DNA of 64,000 nt from an uncultured Chthonomonas sp. (GCA_903885605.1 CAISJD010000137.1:1-64000); one strand, 5' to 3'. Counted from the first letter of the stretch, positions 55,501 to 63,870 are shown. The notes: generated by a model not told the origin, from the letters alone. Made by a program: numbers and translations.

Positions 55501-55870
55501 GACGCTCAAGTTCACGAGCGCCGCGGCCATCGAGGTCTTCCTTCCGCAGGGCGGCACAGCGCTGGCCCTGACGGCAAGCGCGGTGAACCCGACCGGCAGC
55601 CTCTCGGTCCTGGCGGGTCAGGTGCTGGCCATGCGGCTGAGCATCGACTTCTCCAACGCCGGCATCACCCGGTCCGGCCTGGGCGCCCTGACGATCCAGT
55701 CCGGTCCCTTCGCCGGCCTCACGGTGAACCAGTTCTCGGCCATCGCCAACACCGCGCTGGGCGGCGGCGCGTTGCCCGCCGGCAAGACCCTTGCCGACAT
55801 CAACAACACGGCCACGGCGATCAACGAGAACTTCGACAACGGTACGACCAACAAGGGCTACCTGCTCTAG
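52574..55870 (+). CDS. Secreted SdrD B-repeat protein
   Basis: This 1098-residue protein starts with GTG at 52574, about 7 nt after a GGGGG-AAAACA site; the frame upstream is open but lacks a signal peptide. The signal peptide is AMAFMALFAITATVSFGQ. The N-terminal part (to about 360) is unknown. Five SdrD/Cna-B type calcium-binding repeats of about 112 residues follow, each opening like GDTVWEDMDGDGVQDPGEPG or GDRVWLDLNGNGIQDAGEVG. A C-terminal domain (from about 930) begins FTTYTQGGWGAQPNGSNPGA. No LPXTG or other anchor is visible. Likely adhesive or matrix protein. Confidence 0.85.
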   Translation: MLRKSLRAMAFMALFAITATVSFGQLVSGLPDADPRSGRFVNVTRGLSSIGEDGAHFGIIAAGADQALQFGIFDGDLGGKWDPIPTGAPDLVRFALYADPLAAKNTAPADLVGEWFSTSMPDDAWFDVIVSNVPAALNLGTGEYRYNLRVSWVTTATTGEQNNFKLRTVGSVCATGRSSFGFIGYGPTDPNSSLYPRSKYSGAWNFYMDVNTVPAVLSTWNGDFDRADDASDPHVPAYPPFPYAASTQAEGVHPGLPADDSAVPGSLTISPAIYHKLSSPDRSWTVTDNNPSGDKEWESAAIAADPSVTGPVFANPVNVGDIDWKVPSLPTGYYRWDIIGADGRNTLFLHPDFDLYGACEVGDTVWEDMDGDGVQDPGEPGVPGVTVDLLDASLAVIKTTTTDAAGQYEFDNLDPGAYSVRIHLPSGYAFTVVNLVADIEARSHADAGGFTEAVTLKPGQSVYYLDGGLVRPASIGDRVWLDNNRDGLQTAGEPGVAGVPVDLLDAGGSVIASTTTTGSGGYLFDGLGIGTYSVKFGLPAAHHRTLALVGSDRAVDSDADATTGVSASVNLLSGDNVTTVDAGLFTHARIGDFVWEDLNGNGLQEAGEPGVNGVTVQIVKDGVPGATTTTNGVGFYSFEDLTPGSYSVIVTLPAGALFTAAYVGGDPTVQSHVDINGATETVTVAAGQAVLTLDAGIIRPAAIGDRVWLDLNGNGIQDAGEVGLAGVTVRLLDGAGQTIDQTTTDASGYYRFTGLKPGVYSVVVDVPAGYIVSPRNSGGVAVDSDITAGTGATGVVTLASGDTNLTLDAGLFQTASLGDFAWLDANGNGIQDAGELPAAGVAVTLLTTAGAPLQTQATSGTGSYLFTDLAPGSYKVRFGTVAGYTFTLALQGGNPALDSDVTSATLGETGGVTLASGETNRTIDAGYRIIPPTGSFTTYTQGGWGAQPNGSNPGALLAAKFSTVYPSGSVTIGGIKTLKFTSAAAIEVFLPQGGTALALTASAVNPTGSLSVLAGQVLAMRLSIDFSNAGITRSGLGALTIQSGPFAGLTVNQFSAIANTALGGGALPAGKTLADINNTATAINENFDNGTTNKGYLL

Positions 55871-55901
55871 GCCGGCAGCCGCAACTCCAGGTCGCAAGCT
55901 C

Positions 55902-55931
55902 CGAGGCCCCCGCCGCAAGGTGGGGGCCTCG
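55902..55931 (+). terminator. 10-bp GC hairpin after SdrD-B gene
   Basis: Arms 55902-55911 and 55922-55931 pair perfectly, 31 nt after the stop. The tail is GCTGCG, so a U-tract is absent. Confidence 0.55.
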
Positions 55932-56002
55932 CTGCGCCAATGCCCCGGTGGTACCATTGTGGTCAGCCGCCGACCGCGCGGCTGGAGCAAGGGAGGCACC
56001 CA

Positions 56003-57055
56003 ATGGCAGTCGCGCACCCTGGGCCCGTGGACCGTGATCTCGGCCTGGATGACCTGATCGTGATCGCCGGCGCCGGCGGTTTCATCGCCGGGGCGCTGGT
56101 GCGCCACTTCAGCGACCTCGGGTTTCGCAGGATACGCGCGGTGGACCGCAAGCCGGTGGGCGAGTGGTACCAGCGCGTTCCCGGCGTGGAGTGCCTCTGC
56201 CTCGACCTTCGCGAGCAGGCCAACGCCGTGCGAGCCGTGGAAGACGCGACCGAGGTCTACAACCTGGCCGCGGATATGGGCGGCATGGGCTTCATCGAGC
56301 GCTTCCGGGTGGAGTGCCTCCGCAGCGTCCTCATCAACACGCACCTGATCGACGCGGCATGGCAGGCCGGCGCCCGGCGCTACTTCTACAGCTCCTCGGC
56401 CTGCGCCTACAACACCGATCTGCAGCAGGACGCCGACGTCACCGCGCTGAAGGAGTCCGACGCCTACCCCGCCATGGCCGAGCGCGGCTACGGCTGGGAG
56501 AAGCTCATCTCCGAGATGTTCTGCCAGGAGTACACCGCCGAGCGCGGCTTCGAGACGCACATCGCGCGCTTCCACAACGTCTACGGCCCCTTCGGCACCT
56601 GGTTCGGCGGACGAGAGAAGGCCCCGGCGGCCATGTCCCGCAAGGTGCTCGAGGCCGTCGAGAGCGGCGACCTGAGCATCGAGATATGGGGCGACGGCTC
56701 GCAGACGCGCAGTTTCTGCTACATCGACGACTGCATCGCCGGCATCGACGCCATCATGCACTGCCCCAAGCTCATCGCCACGCCCATCAACCTCGGATCC
56801 AGCGAGCTGGTGAGCATCAATGAGCTGGTGAGCATCGTCGAGGAGATCGCGGGCGTGACGCTCGACCGGCGGTACGACCTCGACGCCCCCAAGGGCGTGG
56901 CCGGCCGCAACAGCGACAACACCTTCATCCGGCAGGTGCTGGGCTGGGAGCCGTCCACCCCGCTGCGCGACGGCATGAGGGTGACCTACGACTGGATCGC
57001 CTCGCAGATGGCCGACCGGAAGGCCGGCAAGCGCATCGTCGAGGAGCGCTGGTAG
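56003..57055 (+). CDS. GDP-mannose 3,5-epimerase
   Basis: This 350-residue short-chain dehydrogenase-type enzyme has the GME hallmark NLAADMGGMGFIERF. Catalytic residues match the plant enzyme in spacing: C134 in SSSACAYN, Y163/K167 in YGWEK and K206 in GGREKAPAA. The NAD loop is IAGAGGFIAG, and GRNSDNTFIRQVLGW closes the family pattern. It should convert GDP-D-mannose to GDP-L-galactose and GDP-L-gulose. GGGAGG lies 6-7 nt before the ATG. It is the first gene of a four-gene cassette that ends with the GDP-mannose-forming enzyme. Confidence 0.9.
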   Translation: MAVAHPGPVDRDLGLDDLIVIAGAGGFIAGALVRHFSDLGFRRIRAVDRKPVGEWYQRVPGVECLCLDLREQANAVRAVEDATEVYNLAADMGGMGFIERFRVECLRSVLINTHLIDAAWQAGARRYFYSSSACAYNTDLQQDADVTALKESDAYPAMAERGYGWEKLISEMFCQEYTAERGFETHIARFHNVYGPFGTWFGGREKAPAAMSRKVLEAVESGDLSIEIWGDGSQTRSFCYIDDCIAGIDAIMHCPKLIATPINLGSSELVSINELVSIVEEIAGVTLDRRYDLDAPKGVAGRNSDNTFIRQVLGWEPSTPLRDGMRVTYDWIASQMADRKAGKRIVEERW

Positions 57056-57059
57056 GCCC

Positions 57060-57860
57060 ATGCCGCTGACTTCGGTGATCGGCCCGCTGCCCTACCGGCT
57101 GGCGCTGGCGGGCGGATGGATCGACCAGCCCTTCGTGTCGCGCCTCAACCCGGAGCCGCCGGGCTCCATGGTCGTCGTCTCGCTGGAGCCCGACGTCCGC
57201 TACATGGAGCGCTGCGGCCTGGCCACGGGCACGCGAAAGGTGGCCCAGCGGCTCTGGCCCATGGGCCTGCCGGCAGGCGACCGCATGGAGCAGGTGCGCG
57301 CCCTCTACCGCGCCGAGAACGGCGACCGGCCGGACCCCTCCGGGTCGCAGGATATGATCGGGCTCATCTATCCCGGCATCTGCCGCCTGGACTACCGCGC
57401 CGACCATGAGGGCGGCTTCTTCCCGGTCCACATCGAGCAGTGCCTGGACCCGGCCGTGGCCGCCTGGCTGGAGGGTGTGCTCCACCTCATCCCCGTCAAC
57501 CAGCGACCCGAGGGCTACCACCCGCTCGGCGAGAAGAACCTGACCCCCGACGGCGTCCGCGCCCTGGGCCGGACCGGCTCCGCCTGCTTTGATGCCATCG
57601 TGCGGCGCGACGCCGGAGGGCTGGGCGCGGCGATGAACGCCTGCATGGCTTGCTGGGAGGCGCTGCTGCCGCAGACGGTGCTCCACCCGCTCGTCGATAT
57701 CGACCTGCGCGGCCTGCTGGCCTGGTACCAGCGGCGGCACGCCGGGGCGATGTACTCGGGATGCGGCGGAGGCTATCTGATCGTCGTCTCTGAAGCGCCG
57801 CCGCCGGGCTCGGTACAGGTCCGCATCCGGCTGGGCGACCCGACGACGCAGGAGGGATAG
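57060..57860 (+). CDS. GHMP kinase-like protein (sugar kinase homologue)
   Basis: This 266-residue protein has the GHMP layout: motif 1 LPYRLALAGGWIDQP, a GSQDMIGLIYPGICRL segment like the GSQDQ loop of heptose and fucose kinases, and motif 3 MYSGCGGGYLIVVSEA. It is shorter than typical family members (about 320-350), and the glycine-rich phosphate loop GLGSSA is not recognisable, so activity is uncertain. It starts 4 nt after the epimerase stop and ends 3 nt before the next gene. A monosaccharide 1- or 7-kinase role is an inference. Confidence 0.65.
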   Translation: MPLTSVIGPLPYRLALAGGWIDQPFVSRLNPEPPGSMVVVSLEPDVRYMERCGLATGTRKVAQRLWPMGLPAGDRMEQVRALYRAENGDRPDPSGSQDMIGLIYPGICRLDYRADHEGGFFPVHIEQCLDPAVAAWLEGVLHLIPVNQRPEGYHPLGEKNLTPDGVRALGRTGSACFDAIVRRDAGGLGAAMNACMACWEALLPQTVLHPLVDIDLRGLLAWYQRRHAGAMYSGCGGGYLIVVSEAPPPGSVQVRIRLGDPTTQEG

Positions 57861-57863
57861 GAC

Positions 57864-58652
57864 ATGCGCATCGTGGTGACGGGCGCGTTCGACGATACCC
57901 GCTCGCCGGGAGTACGGCTACTGGAGCGCGCAGCCCGGATGGGCGACGTGACGGTGGCTCTCTGGAGCGACGGCCTGGTCGAGGAGATCACCGGAGCCGA
58001 GCCCCGCTTCCCGGAGGAGGAGCGCTGCTACTTCCTGGAGGCCTTGCGGCAGGTCGCGGCCGTCACGGTGCTTGAGGCGTTGCCCGCCGCAAGCGTGGGG
58101 TCCGTCCCGTGGGCCGTGGCCGGCGGCGCTCGCGGCGTCGCGGCGCGCCTCGAGCGGGCCGGCATGGAGGTCCTGGACCTGGGCGACGGCGGCTTGGAGC
58201 CATTCCCGCCGATCAGGCCCGACTTCACGGTACGCCCGGAGATGCGCCGCGCGGTGGTGACCGGCTGCTTCGACTGGATCCATACGGGCCACGTCCGCTT
58301 CTTCGAGGAGGCCTCGGCCTACGGCGACCTCTACGTCTGCCTGGGCAACGACGCCAACATCGAGAGCCTGAAGGGCCCGGGGCACCCCCTCTTCCCTGCC
58401 GAGGAGCGGGCCTTCATGGTGGACTCGGTGCGGCACGTCTACCGGGCCGTGGTCTCACGCGGCATGGGATGGCTGGACGCCGAGCCGGAGATCGAGTGGA
58501 TCCGGCCCGACGCCTACGTAGTGAACGAGGACGGCGACAAGCCCGAGAAGCGGGCGTTCTGCGCCTCCAAGGGCATCGAATACGTGGTGTTGAGGCGATT
58601 GCCGAAGCCGGGCCTGCCGGCTCGCCAGAGCACCGACCTGCGCGGCTATTGA
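57864..58652 (+). CDS. Tandem cytidylyltransferase-like protein, first half degenerate
   Basis: This 262-residue protein contains two nucleotidyltransferase-like units. The second (about 127-262) is intact: VVTGCFDWIHTGHVRFFEEA with HxGH at H140/H143 and PARQSTDLRGY near the end. The first (about 1-100) aligns along VVTGAFDDTRSPGVRLLERA and PRFPEEERCYFLEALRQV, but RSPG replaces HxGH, so it should lack catalysis. AGGAGGGATAGG precedes the ATG. It could activate the sugar phosphate made by the kinase-like neighbour. Confidence 0.78.
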   Translation: MRIVVTGAFDDTRSPGVRLLERAARMGDVTVALWSDGLVEEITGAEPRFPEEERCYFLEALRQVAAVTVLEALPAASVGSVPWAVAGGARGVAARLERAGMEVLDLGDGGLEPFPPIRPDFTVRPEMRRAVVTGCFDWIHTGHVRFFEEASAYGDLYVCLGNDANIESLKGPGHPLFPAEERAFMVDSVRHVYRAVVSRGMGWLDAEPEIEWIRPDAYVVNEDGDKPEKRAFCASKGIEYVVLRRLPKPGLPARQSTDLRGY

Positions 58653-58663
58653 GGAGGCGCCCC

Positions 58664-59779
58664 TTGAGCAACGAGACCAGGTCAGACCACCGTTACGCAC
58701 TGATCATCGCCGGCGGGTCGGGGACGCGCCTGTGGCCCATGTCGCGGCGGAGCCTGCCCAAGCAGCTCATCCCGTTGCCCGACGGCCGTAGCCTCCTGCA
58801 GACCGCCGCGGAGCGGCTGCGCGGGCTCGTGGAACCGGCGCACCTGTACGTCTGCGCGTCGCAGGCGCACGAGGAGGTGATCCTGCAGGCCCTGCCCGAC
58901 CTGCCCGCGGCGAACTTCCTGGGCGAGCCCGTTGGGCGAGACACGCTCAATGCCGTGGGGCTGGGCGCCGCCGTCCTGGCCGCCCGCGACCCGGAGGCCG
59001 TGGTGGGCGTCTTCTCCGCCGATCAGATCATCGTGCCCGAAGACCGCTTCCGCGAGGCCGTGGCCAGGGGTTACGCCGTGGCCGAGGAGGAGCCCGAGGC
59101 CCTGGTCGCGTTCGGTGTGCGCCCCACCTGGGGTGCGCCGGGGTTCGGCTACGTCCGCATGGGTGAGCCGGGCCCGCACGGCTCCTCCTGGGTGGAGGTC
59201 TACCACGAGAAGCCGGGCGCCGAGCGCGCCGCCGACTACGCCGCCCAGCCCGAGCGGTACGCCTGGAACGCCGGCAACTTCGTCTGGCGCGCCGGGACGA
59301 TCCTGGCGGCCATGGAGCGCCACTGCCCGGTGAACCACGCTACCCTCACGGCTCTGGCGGAACGGTGGGACACGCCGGACCGCGCCGCCGCCCTGGCCGA
59401 GGTCTACCCGACGCTGCCGAAGACGAGCATCGACTACGCCGTCATGGAGCAGGTAGGCAAAGACCCGCTGGTGCGCGTGGCGGCCATCCCGCTGGACCTG
59501 AGCTGGATGGACGTGGGCTCGTGGCCCATGTTCGCCAACACCTGCCCCCGCGACGAGCACGGCAACGCGCTGGGCCCGGGCCGGAGCCTCCTGCTCGACT
59601 CGCGGAACACGCTGGTGGCCAGCTCCGATCCGGAGCACCTGCTGGCCGTGATCGGTTGCGACGATCTGGCGGTGGTCCACACGCCGGATGCCACGCTCGT
59701 CTGCCGTGCCGACCGGGCGGAGGCCATCAAGGAGATGCACGCCCTGGTGTCGGAGCGCTACGGCGACAGGCTCCTCTAA
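58664..59779 (+). CDS. manC: Mannose-1-phosphate guanylyltransferase
   Basis: This 371-residue enzyme makes GDP-mannose from mannose 1-phosphate and GTP. It has ALIIAGGSGTRLWPMSRR with PKQLIPL, FSADQIIVPEDRF, the sugar-binding VYHEKPGAERAADYA and DLSWMDVGSWPMFA. The C-terminal isomerase domain of bifunctional ManC is absent, so it is the short form. The start is TTG at 58664 with GAGGAGG 7 nt upstream; no ATG fits. It closes the cassette and supplies the substrate of the epimerase. Confidence 0.92.
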   Translation: MSNETRSDHRYALIIAGGSGTRLWPMSRRSLPKQLIPLPDGRSLLQTAAERLRGLVEPAHLYVCASQAHEEVILQALPDLPAANFLGEPVGRDTLNAVGLGAAVLAARDPEAVVGVFSADQIIVPEDRFREAVARGYAVAEEEPEALVAFGVRPTWGAPGFGYVRMGEPGPHGSSWVEVYHEKPGAERAADYAAQPERYAWNAGNFVWRAGTILAAMERHCPVNHATLTALAERWDTPDRAAALAEVYPTLPKTSIDYAVMEQVGKDPLVRVAAIPLDLSWMDVGSWPMFANTCPRDEHGNALGPGRSLLLDSRNTLVASSDPEHLLAVIGCDDLAVVHTPDATLVCRADRAEAIKEMHALVSERYGDRLL

Positions 59780-59796
59780 GCGCCGGCCGCAACGCA

Positions 59797-59829
59797 AGGG
59801 GCCGCCCACTGCGAGAGTGGGCGGCCCCT
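59797..59829. terminator. 14-bp perfect hairpin between convergent genes
   Basis: Arms 59797-59810 and 59816-59829 pair perfectly around a 5-nt loop. It lies between the convergent manC and prepilin genes and may serve both. There is no U-tract. Confidence 0.6.
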
Positions 59830-59891
59830 GTGTCCATCATGCGGGCATTGCGGGCTCGAGTGCAGCCTCCGGGCCTCGCACCTGTACGGGT

Positions 59892-60656
59892 TTACTGGTA
59901 CTCGGTGTTGACCGTGCGGATGCCGTTCAGGAAGTTGGTCCTGTCGGTCTCGTTCACGTTGCCCTCGTACCACATCCAGGTCGGGCTGGCGGTGGCGCCG
60001 AGCTTCATGGCCTTGGCGTGACCGTCGGCGAACGTCCAGTTGAGCATACCGTCGTGGCTGATCCAGGCGCCGGCGCCGGTCAGCTGGAAGACGCCGCTAA
60101 GATCCCAGGGGGTGCACCAGTACCCGAGGTCGGGGTACTCCATGCGGGTCTCCTGGATCATGAGCACCTGGGCCGGGGCCTGGATGCGGGCGCCCTTGAC
60201 GCCGGTCGAGGTGTTGAACACGCCGCCGTTGTAGGCATACGACAGATGGTAGTTGCCGCGGTCGCCGGAGCCGGTGCAGTTTCCGCCACGGTAGAGCACG
60301 CAGTCGAGGTATGCCTCGGACCAGTTGACGTTACGGGCGTCGTCCGGGCAGTTGAAGATCTGCTTGTTCTTGTGGTAGGGGAACACGGCCGCGCGCCAGG
60401 TGGCGCCGGTGGGCGGGTTGGCGTTGTAGTCGCTGGTTCCCGGCGGGAACATGCGGTTCGGCGCGTAGACCTCGTCGTAATCCTGGGTGTACATCATGAC
60501 GGCCAGGCCGATCTGCTTCATGTTGCTGAGGCAGACAGACTTGCGGGCGGCTGCGCGGGCGCGGGCGAAGACCGGGAACAGGATCGCGGCCAGGATCGCG
60601 ATGATGGCGATCACCACCAGCAGCTCGATCAGGGTAAAGCCTCTACGTCTCGACAT
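59892..60656 (-). CDS. DUF1559-type prepilin-like protein
   Basis: This 254-residue protein has a type III prepilin signal, [11 protein letters not shown] with cleavage after Gly6 and Glu at +5, and the helix [20 protein letters not shown]. The C-terminal region has CPDD, a YAYNGG segment, and the H-x-DG-like end [12 protein letters not shown] typical of the DUF1559 family expanded in Planctomycetes and Armatimonadota. It probably forms surface fibres or pseudopili. The ATG at 60656 has GGAGGG upstream. It is related to the gene at 61058. Confidence 0.88.
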   Translation of the reverse strand: MSRRRGFTLIELLVVIAIIAILAAILFPVFARARAAARKSVCLSNMKQIGLAVMMYTQDYDEVYAPNRMFPPGTSDYNANPPTGATWRAAVFPYHKNKQIFNCPDDARNVNWSEAYLDCVLYRGGNCTGSGDRGNYHLSYAYNGGVFNTSTGVKGARIQAPAQVLMIQETRMEYPDLGYWCTPWDLSGVFQLTGAGAWISHDGMLNWTFADGHAKAMKLGATASPTWMWYEGNVNETDRTNFLNGIRTVNTEYQ

Positions 60657-60980
60657 GCGACTTCCCTCCATGCGTACTTTGACCTTCGTGGGTCAGGCAC
60701 AGGACGACGGCGAATGCGCCTGCGTCGTCCGCGTACTTGGATGCGACACACTATGGTACTGCATTGTTCCGCCTGCCGCGTCACGATTCCTGCACCGAGG
60801 GTTCCGGCGTCGGCAAAAAGGCTCTGATCTGGGAACCCGAAGGATGGATAGGCCGTCTATCAGGGTGCTAGCCCTCCTTAGCGCCGGTTGACATGCGGCC
60901 GGATGCAGCGCCGGCACCGCAGTCGGCAGGCTTGCCTCAGGTTGGGCCATTTGGGTCCGCATGAGGCGATGCAAGCAAAC
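60657..60980. other. Intergenic region upstream of first prepilin gene
   Basis: About 320 nt without a convincing gene. On the minus strand it holds a weak -10-like CATAGT near 60752, and one TTGACA occurs on the plus strand near 60888 without a -10. Several GC-rich imperfect palindromes are present. I see no known riboswitch consensus, and specifically no c-di-GMP (GEMM) core. Confidence 0.4.
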
Positions 60981-61032
60981 AGAGGGGCCGCCCCTTCCCT
61001 GGTGTCTGGACAGGGAAAGGAGCGGCCCCTCT
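60981..61032 (-). terminator. Long GC-rich hairpin after second prepilin gene
   Basis: A stem of about 20 bp with one bulge or mismatch (arms 60981-61001 and 61011-61032) follows the stop of the 61058 gene. On the minus strand TGTTTGC follows, a weak U-rich tail. Confidence 0.65.
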
Positions 61033-61057
61033 TGCCGTCCGGGCCGGCGGCGAACCG

Positions 61058-61732
61058 CTAGTTGGACATGTGTCCGAAGTAGGGCGAGTTCGGGTCGGCG
61101 GCGGTGGTGCCGTCGTTCAGGTCGCGCGGGCGGATGGACTGGCTGCGGAAGAACTTGGCGTGACCGTCGACGAAGCCGATGTTCTTGCCCTCGGTATGCG
61201 GGCCGGCAACGCTGTTCCAGTTGTCGTTCAGGGTGTTCATCGCGCGGCCGCGCCAGTCATACCAGGTCGTGAAGCAGAGGGAGTTGCCCTTGTCCATGAC
61301 CAGGAAGGTGCTGGCGGGGTTGCCGGTGCCGGAGAGCTTGACCGACCATGCGGCCGACTCATTCCAGGTGTAGTCGGTGGCGCGGTTCACGTAGCCGTTG
61401 ACCTGGTTCCAGCCGCCGGCCTGCGACACAGGGTCGGTGGCGGAGGGGCAGCGCCAGATCTGGGTGTTCTTGACGTACGGAGCCGTCAGGTCCTGCCAGT
61501 GGCGGCCCAGCGTGTTGTTGCCGTTCCACGCCAGGTAGGGGAAGCGCTCGTCGTAGTCCTGAACGTACATGAGGATGCCCAGGTCGATCTGCTTGACGTT
61601 GGACAGGCAGGACGAGCCGCGAGCCTTCTCGCGGGCCTGGGCGAAGACCGGGAAGAGGATCGCCGCCAGGATGGCGATGATGGCGATCACCACCAGCAGT
61701 TCGATCAGGGTGAAGCCGGAACGTCTTGACAT
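61058..61732 (-). CDS. DUF1559-type prepilin-like protein (second)
   Basis: This 224-residue protein starts [11 protein letters not shown], has the same helix as the gene at 59892, then [28 protein letters not shown] and the closing [16 protein letters not shown] lies 6-8 nt before the ATG. It is not co-transcribed with the other prepilin, because a hairpin and about 320 nt lie between them. Probably another fibre subunit; the two differ widely in the middle region. Confidence 0.88.
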   Translation of the reverse strand: MSRRSGFTLIELLVVIAIIAILAAILFPVFAQAREKARGSSCLSNVKQIDLGILMYVQDYDERFPYLAWNGNNTLGRHWQDLTAPYVKNTQIWRCPSATDPVSQAGGWNQVNGYVNRATDYTWNESAAWSVKLSGTGNPASTFLVMDKGNSLCFTTWYDWRGRAMNTLNDNWNSVAGPHTEGKNIGFVDGHAKFFRSQSIRPRDLNDGTTAADPNSPYFGHMSN

Positions 61733-61927
61733 GCAGCACTCCTTGAATGGTGCGCGGCGGCGCAGTTGCCCTCCTGATAGTGCAGCGGCATCCGCTCGCC
61801 GGGGCCGACACTATCGGTCCTTAACTAACGACTCTACCCCACGACGACGGGATTCCGCGTTGTCGTCGGCGACCCGGTCCGGCGGCGCCTCCGGCGCGCC
61901 GCTCCTCGGCCATGCCGTCCGCTGCGA

Positions 61928-61933
61928 TATACT
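61928..61933 (+). promoter_or_regulatory. -10 box (TATACT) of argC
   Basis: TATACT lies 47 nt before the argC start. No -35 consensus is seen. Confidence 0.45.
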
Positions 61934-61980
61934 GATAGCCAATGCTTCATACCGGAACCCGTTCCAAAGAGAGGACGCGA

Positions 61981-63045
61981 ATGCCCACCATCGCTATCGT
62001 AGGCGCTGCCGGATACGGCGGAGGCGAACTGATCCGCCTGCTGGCCCGACATCGGCGGGTGACCATCGGCGCGGCCGTCTCGTCCACCTACGCCGGCAAG
62101 CCCGTCTGGGAGGGCTTCCCGGGCATGGCGGGCCGCATCGACCTGGTATACGAGCCCACGGCGACGACGGACCGCCTCGCTCAGTGCGACTACGTCTTCC
62201 TGGCCCGCGACAACGGGGCGGCCATGCGGCAGGCGCCGGACCTGGTCGCCGCGGGTTGCCGCGTGATCGACCTGAGCGCCGACTTCCGGTTCCGCGACAC
62301 CGGCATCTATGACGCCTGGTACAAGGGTCCGCACGCCTCGCCCGACCTGAGCGCCGCGGCCGCGTACGGCCTGCCGGAGCTCCACCGCGAGGCCATCCGC
62401 ACAGCCTCCGTGGTGGGCAACCCCGGCTGCTACACGACGGCATCCATCCTGGCGCTGGCGCCCCTCTTCGCCGCGAGCCCGGCCACGCCCGGTGTGGGGG
62501 GCCTCGTAGACCCGCGTAGCATCGTGGTCGACGCCAAGTCGGGCATCTCGGGCGGCGGCAGGGCCAAGTACTGCCAGGAGTTCCACTTCGCCGAGGCCAA
62601 TGAGAGCACGACGGCCTACAAGATCGCAGGGACGCACCGCCACACGCCTGAGATCGAGCAGGAGGTCTCGCGGCTGGCCGGCGCCCCGCTGACGGTCACT
62701 TTCACGCCGCATCTGGTGCCCATGACGCGCGGCATCCTGGCCACCTGCTACGCCCAGCTCACCACCGATGTGGGCCGCGACGAACTGCTCGCGCGCTACC
62801 GAAGCTTCTATGCCGGGGAGCCCTTCGTCTGGATCACCGACGGACTTCCCTCCACCAAGCACACGGCGCTCTCCAACATGTGCCATATCGGCCTGGGTGT
62901 GGACGACCGCACCGGGCGCGTCACCGTGGTCGCCGCACTGGATAACCTTGGGAAGGGGCAGGCATCACAGGCGATCCAGAATCTGAACGTAATGGCCGGC
63001 TTCCCCGAGGCCGAGGGGCTTGAGATGTGCTCGATGTGGCCCTGA
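61981..63045 (+). CDS. argC: N-acetyl-gamma-glutamyl-phosphate reductase
   Basis: This 354-residue enzyme reduces N-acetylglutamyl phosphate with NADPH in arginine synthesis. It has the dinucleotide loop IAIVGAAGYGGGELIRLL, active-site Cys in VVGNPGCYTTA (the common form is CYPT), KSGISGGGRAKYCQEFHFAE and KIAGTHRHTPEIEQEVS with the catalytic His. The ATG at 61981 has a GAGAGGAC site. No other arginine genes are adjacent. Confidence 0.93.
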   Translation: MPTIAIVGAAGYGGGELIRLLARHRRVTIGAAVSSTYAGKPVWEGFPGMAGRIDLVYEPTATTDRLAQCDYVFLARDNGAAMRQAPDLVAAGCRVIDLSADFRFRDTGIYDAWYKGPHASPDLSAAAAYGLPELHREAIRTASVVGNPGCYTTASILALAPLFAASPATPGVGGLVDPRSIVVDAKSGISGGGRAKYCQEFHFAEANESTTAYKIAGTHRHTPEIEQEVSRLAGAPLTVTFTPHLVPMTRGILATCYAQLTTDVGRDELLARYRSFYAGEPFVWITDGLPSTKHTALSNMCHIGLGVDDRTGRVTVVAALDNLGKGQASQAIQNLNVMAGFPEAEGLEMCSMWP

Positions 63046-63093
63046 TCGCTGCGCGACCATGGCCGGCATCGGATAGCTTAGTATACGAAAGGG

Positions 63094-63099
63094 TACAAT
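63094..63099 (+). promoter_or_regulatory. -10 box (TACAAT) of SufR-like gene
   Basis: TACAAT lies 112 nt before the regulator start. A second AT-rich stretch (TAGTATAC) lies just upstream. No clear -35. Confidence 0.4.
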
Positions 63100-63211
63100 A
63101 GCCGCGTCCAACCGGTGGGTGGAACGAGCGCTGCGTGTACGGTTGCCTGCTTGAGCGAGCCCAATGGGGCCGCGGCTACACCGGAATACAAAGGGGAGCG
63201 TCACTACGAAC

Positions 63212-63847
63212 ATGTCAAAGACCAATGGCTTCACACGTCAGGAGATCATCACCGCCATCAAGCAGAGCGGGCCCATGACGGCAGACTCTCTCGGCGACGA
63301 GCTGCGCATCAGCCCCGTGGCGGTGCGCCAGCACCTGGCCGCCCTTGAGGCCGAGGGACTCGTTCGCACCACCATCGAGCGCCGATCCGTGGGTCGGCCT
63401 GTACACCGGTATGCCATCTCGGCCGCGGGCGACGAGACCTTCCCCCGCGCCTATGACGATCTGGCCAATGCCCTCTTGGATCACGCCTCGGATACGCTGG
63501 GAGCCGAAGGGCTGACCAAGATCTTCGACCGCCGCTGCGACCGTCTCGTAGCCCAGTACCGCTACCGCACCGAGGAGAAGGACGGCGCCGGCCGCGCTCG
63601 TGAGCTGGCCAAGATCCAGGCCGAGCTGGGCTACATGGCCGACCTCACCGAGAACGAGGACGGCACGCTGACCCTGACCGAACTCAACTGCGCCGTCTGC
63701 AAGGTGGCCAAGGAGCATCAGGGCCTGTGCGACACCGAGCTCCGCTTCTTCCAGGAGATCATGGGCAAGACCGGCAAGGTCGAGCGCACCTCGCACATCG
63801 CGTCAGGCGACTTCACCTGCTCGTACAAGATCAAGACCAAGGGCTAG
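63212..63847 (+). CDS. SufR-like winged-helix Fe-S regulator
   Basis: This 211-residue protein has an N-terminal winged helix (MTADSLGDELRISPVAVRQH, then VGRPVHRY in the wing) and a C-terminal domain with four Cys: C160 and C163 (NCAVC), C173 (GLCDTELRFF) and C203 (GDFTCSYKI). This fits SufR-type regulators that bind an Fe-S cluster and repress suf genes. The spacing differs from cyanobacterial SufR, so the cluster is an inference. No suf genes are visible in the window. AAGGGGAG lies about 13 nt before the ATG. Confidence 0.82.
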   Translation: MSKTNGFTRQEIITAIKQSGPMTADSLGDELRISPVAVRQHLAALEAEGLVRTTIERRSVGRPVHRYAISAAGDETFPRAYDDLANALLDHASDTLGAEGLTKIFDRRCDRLVAQYRYRTEEKDGAGRARELAKIQAELGYMADLTENEDGTLTLTELNCAVCKVAKEHQGLCDTELRFFQEIMGKTGKVERTSHIASGDFTCSYKIKTKG

Positions 63848-63870
63848 TCCCTTCTCAGTAGCCGATCCTG

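Noticed and set aside
60657-60980. Possible c-di-GMP riboswitch before the prepilin gene
   Set aside because: Neither the conserved GEMM core nor a second conserved stem-loop is present on either strand.
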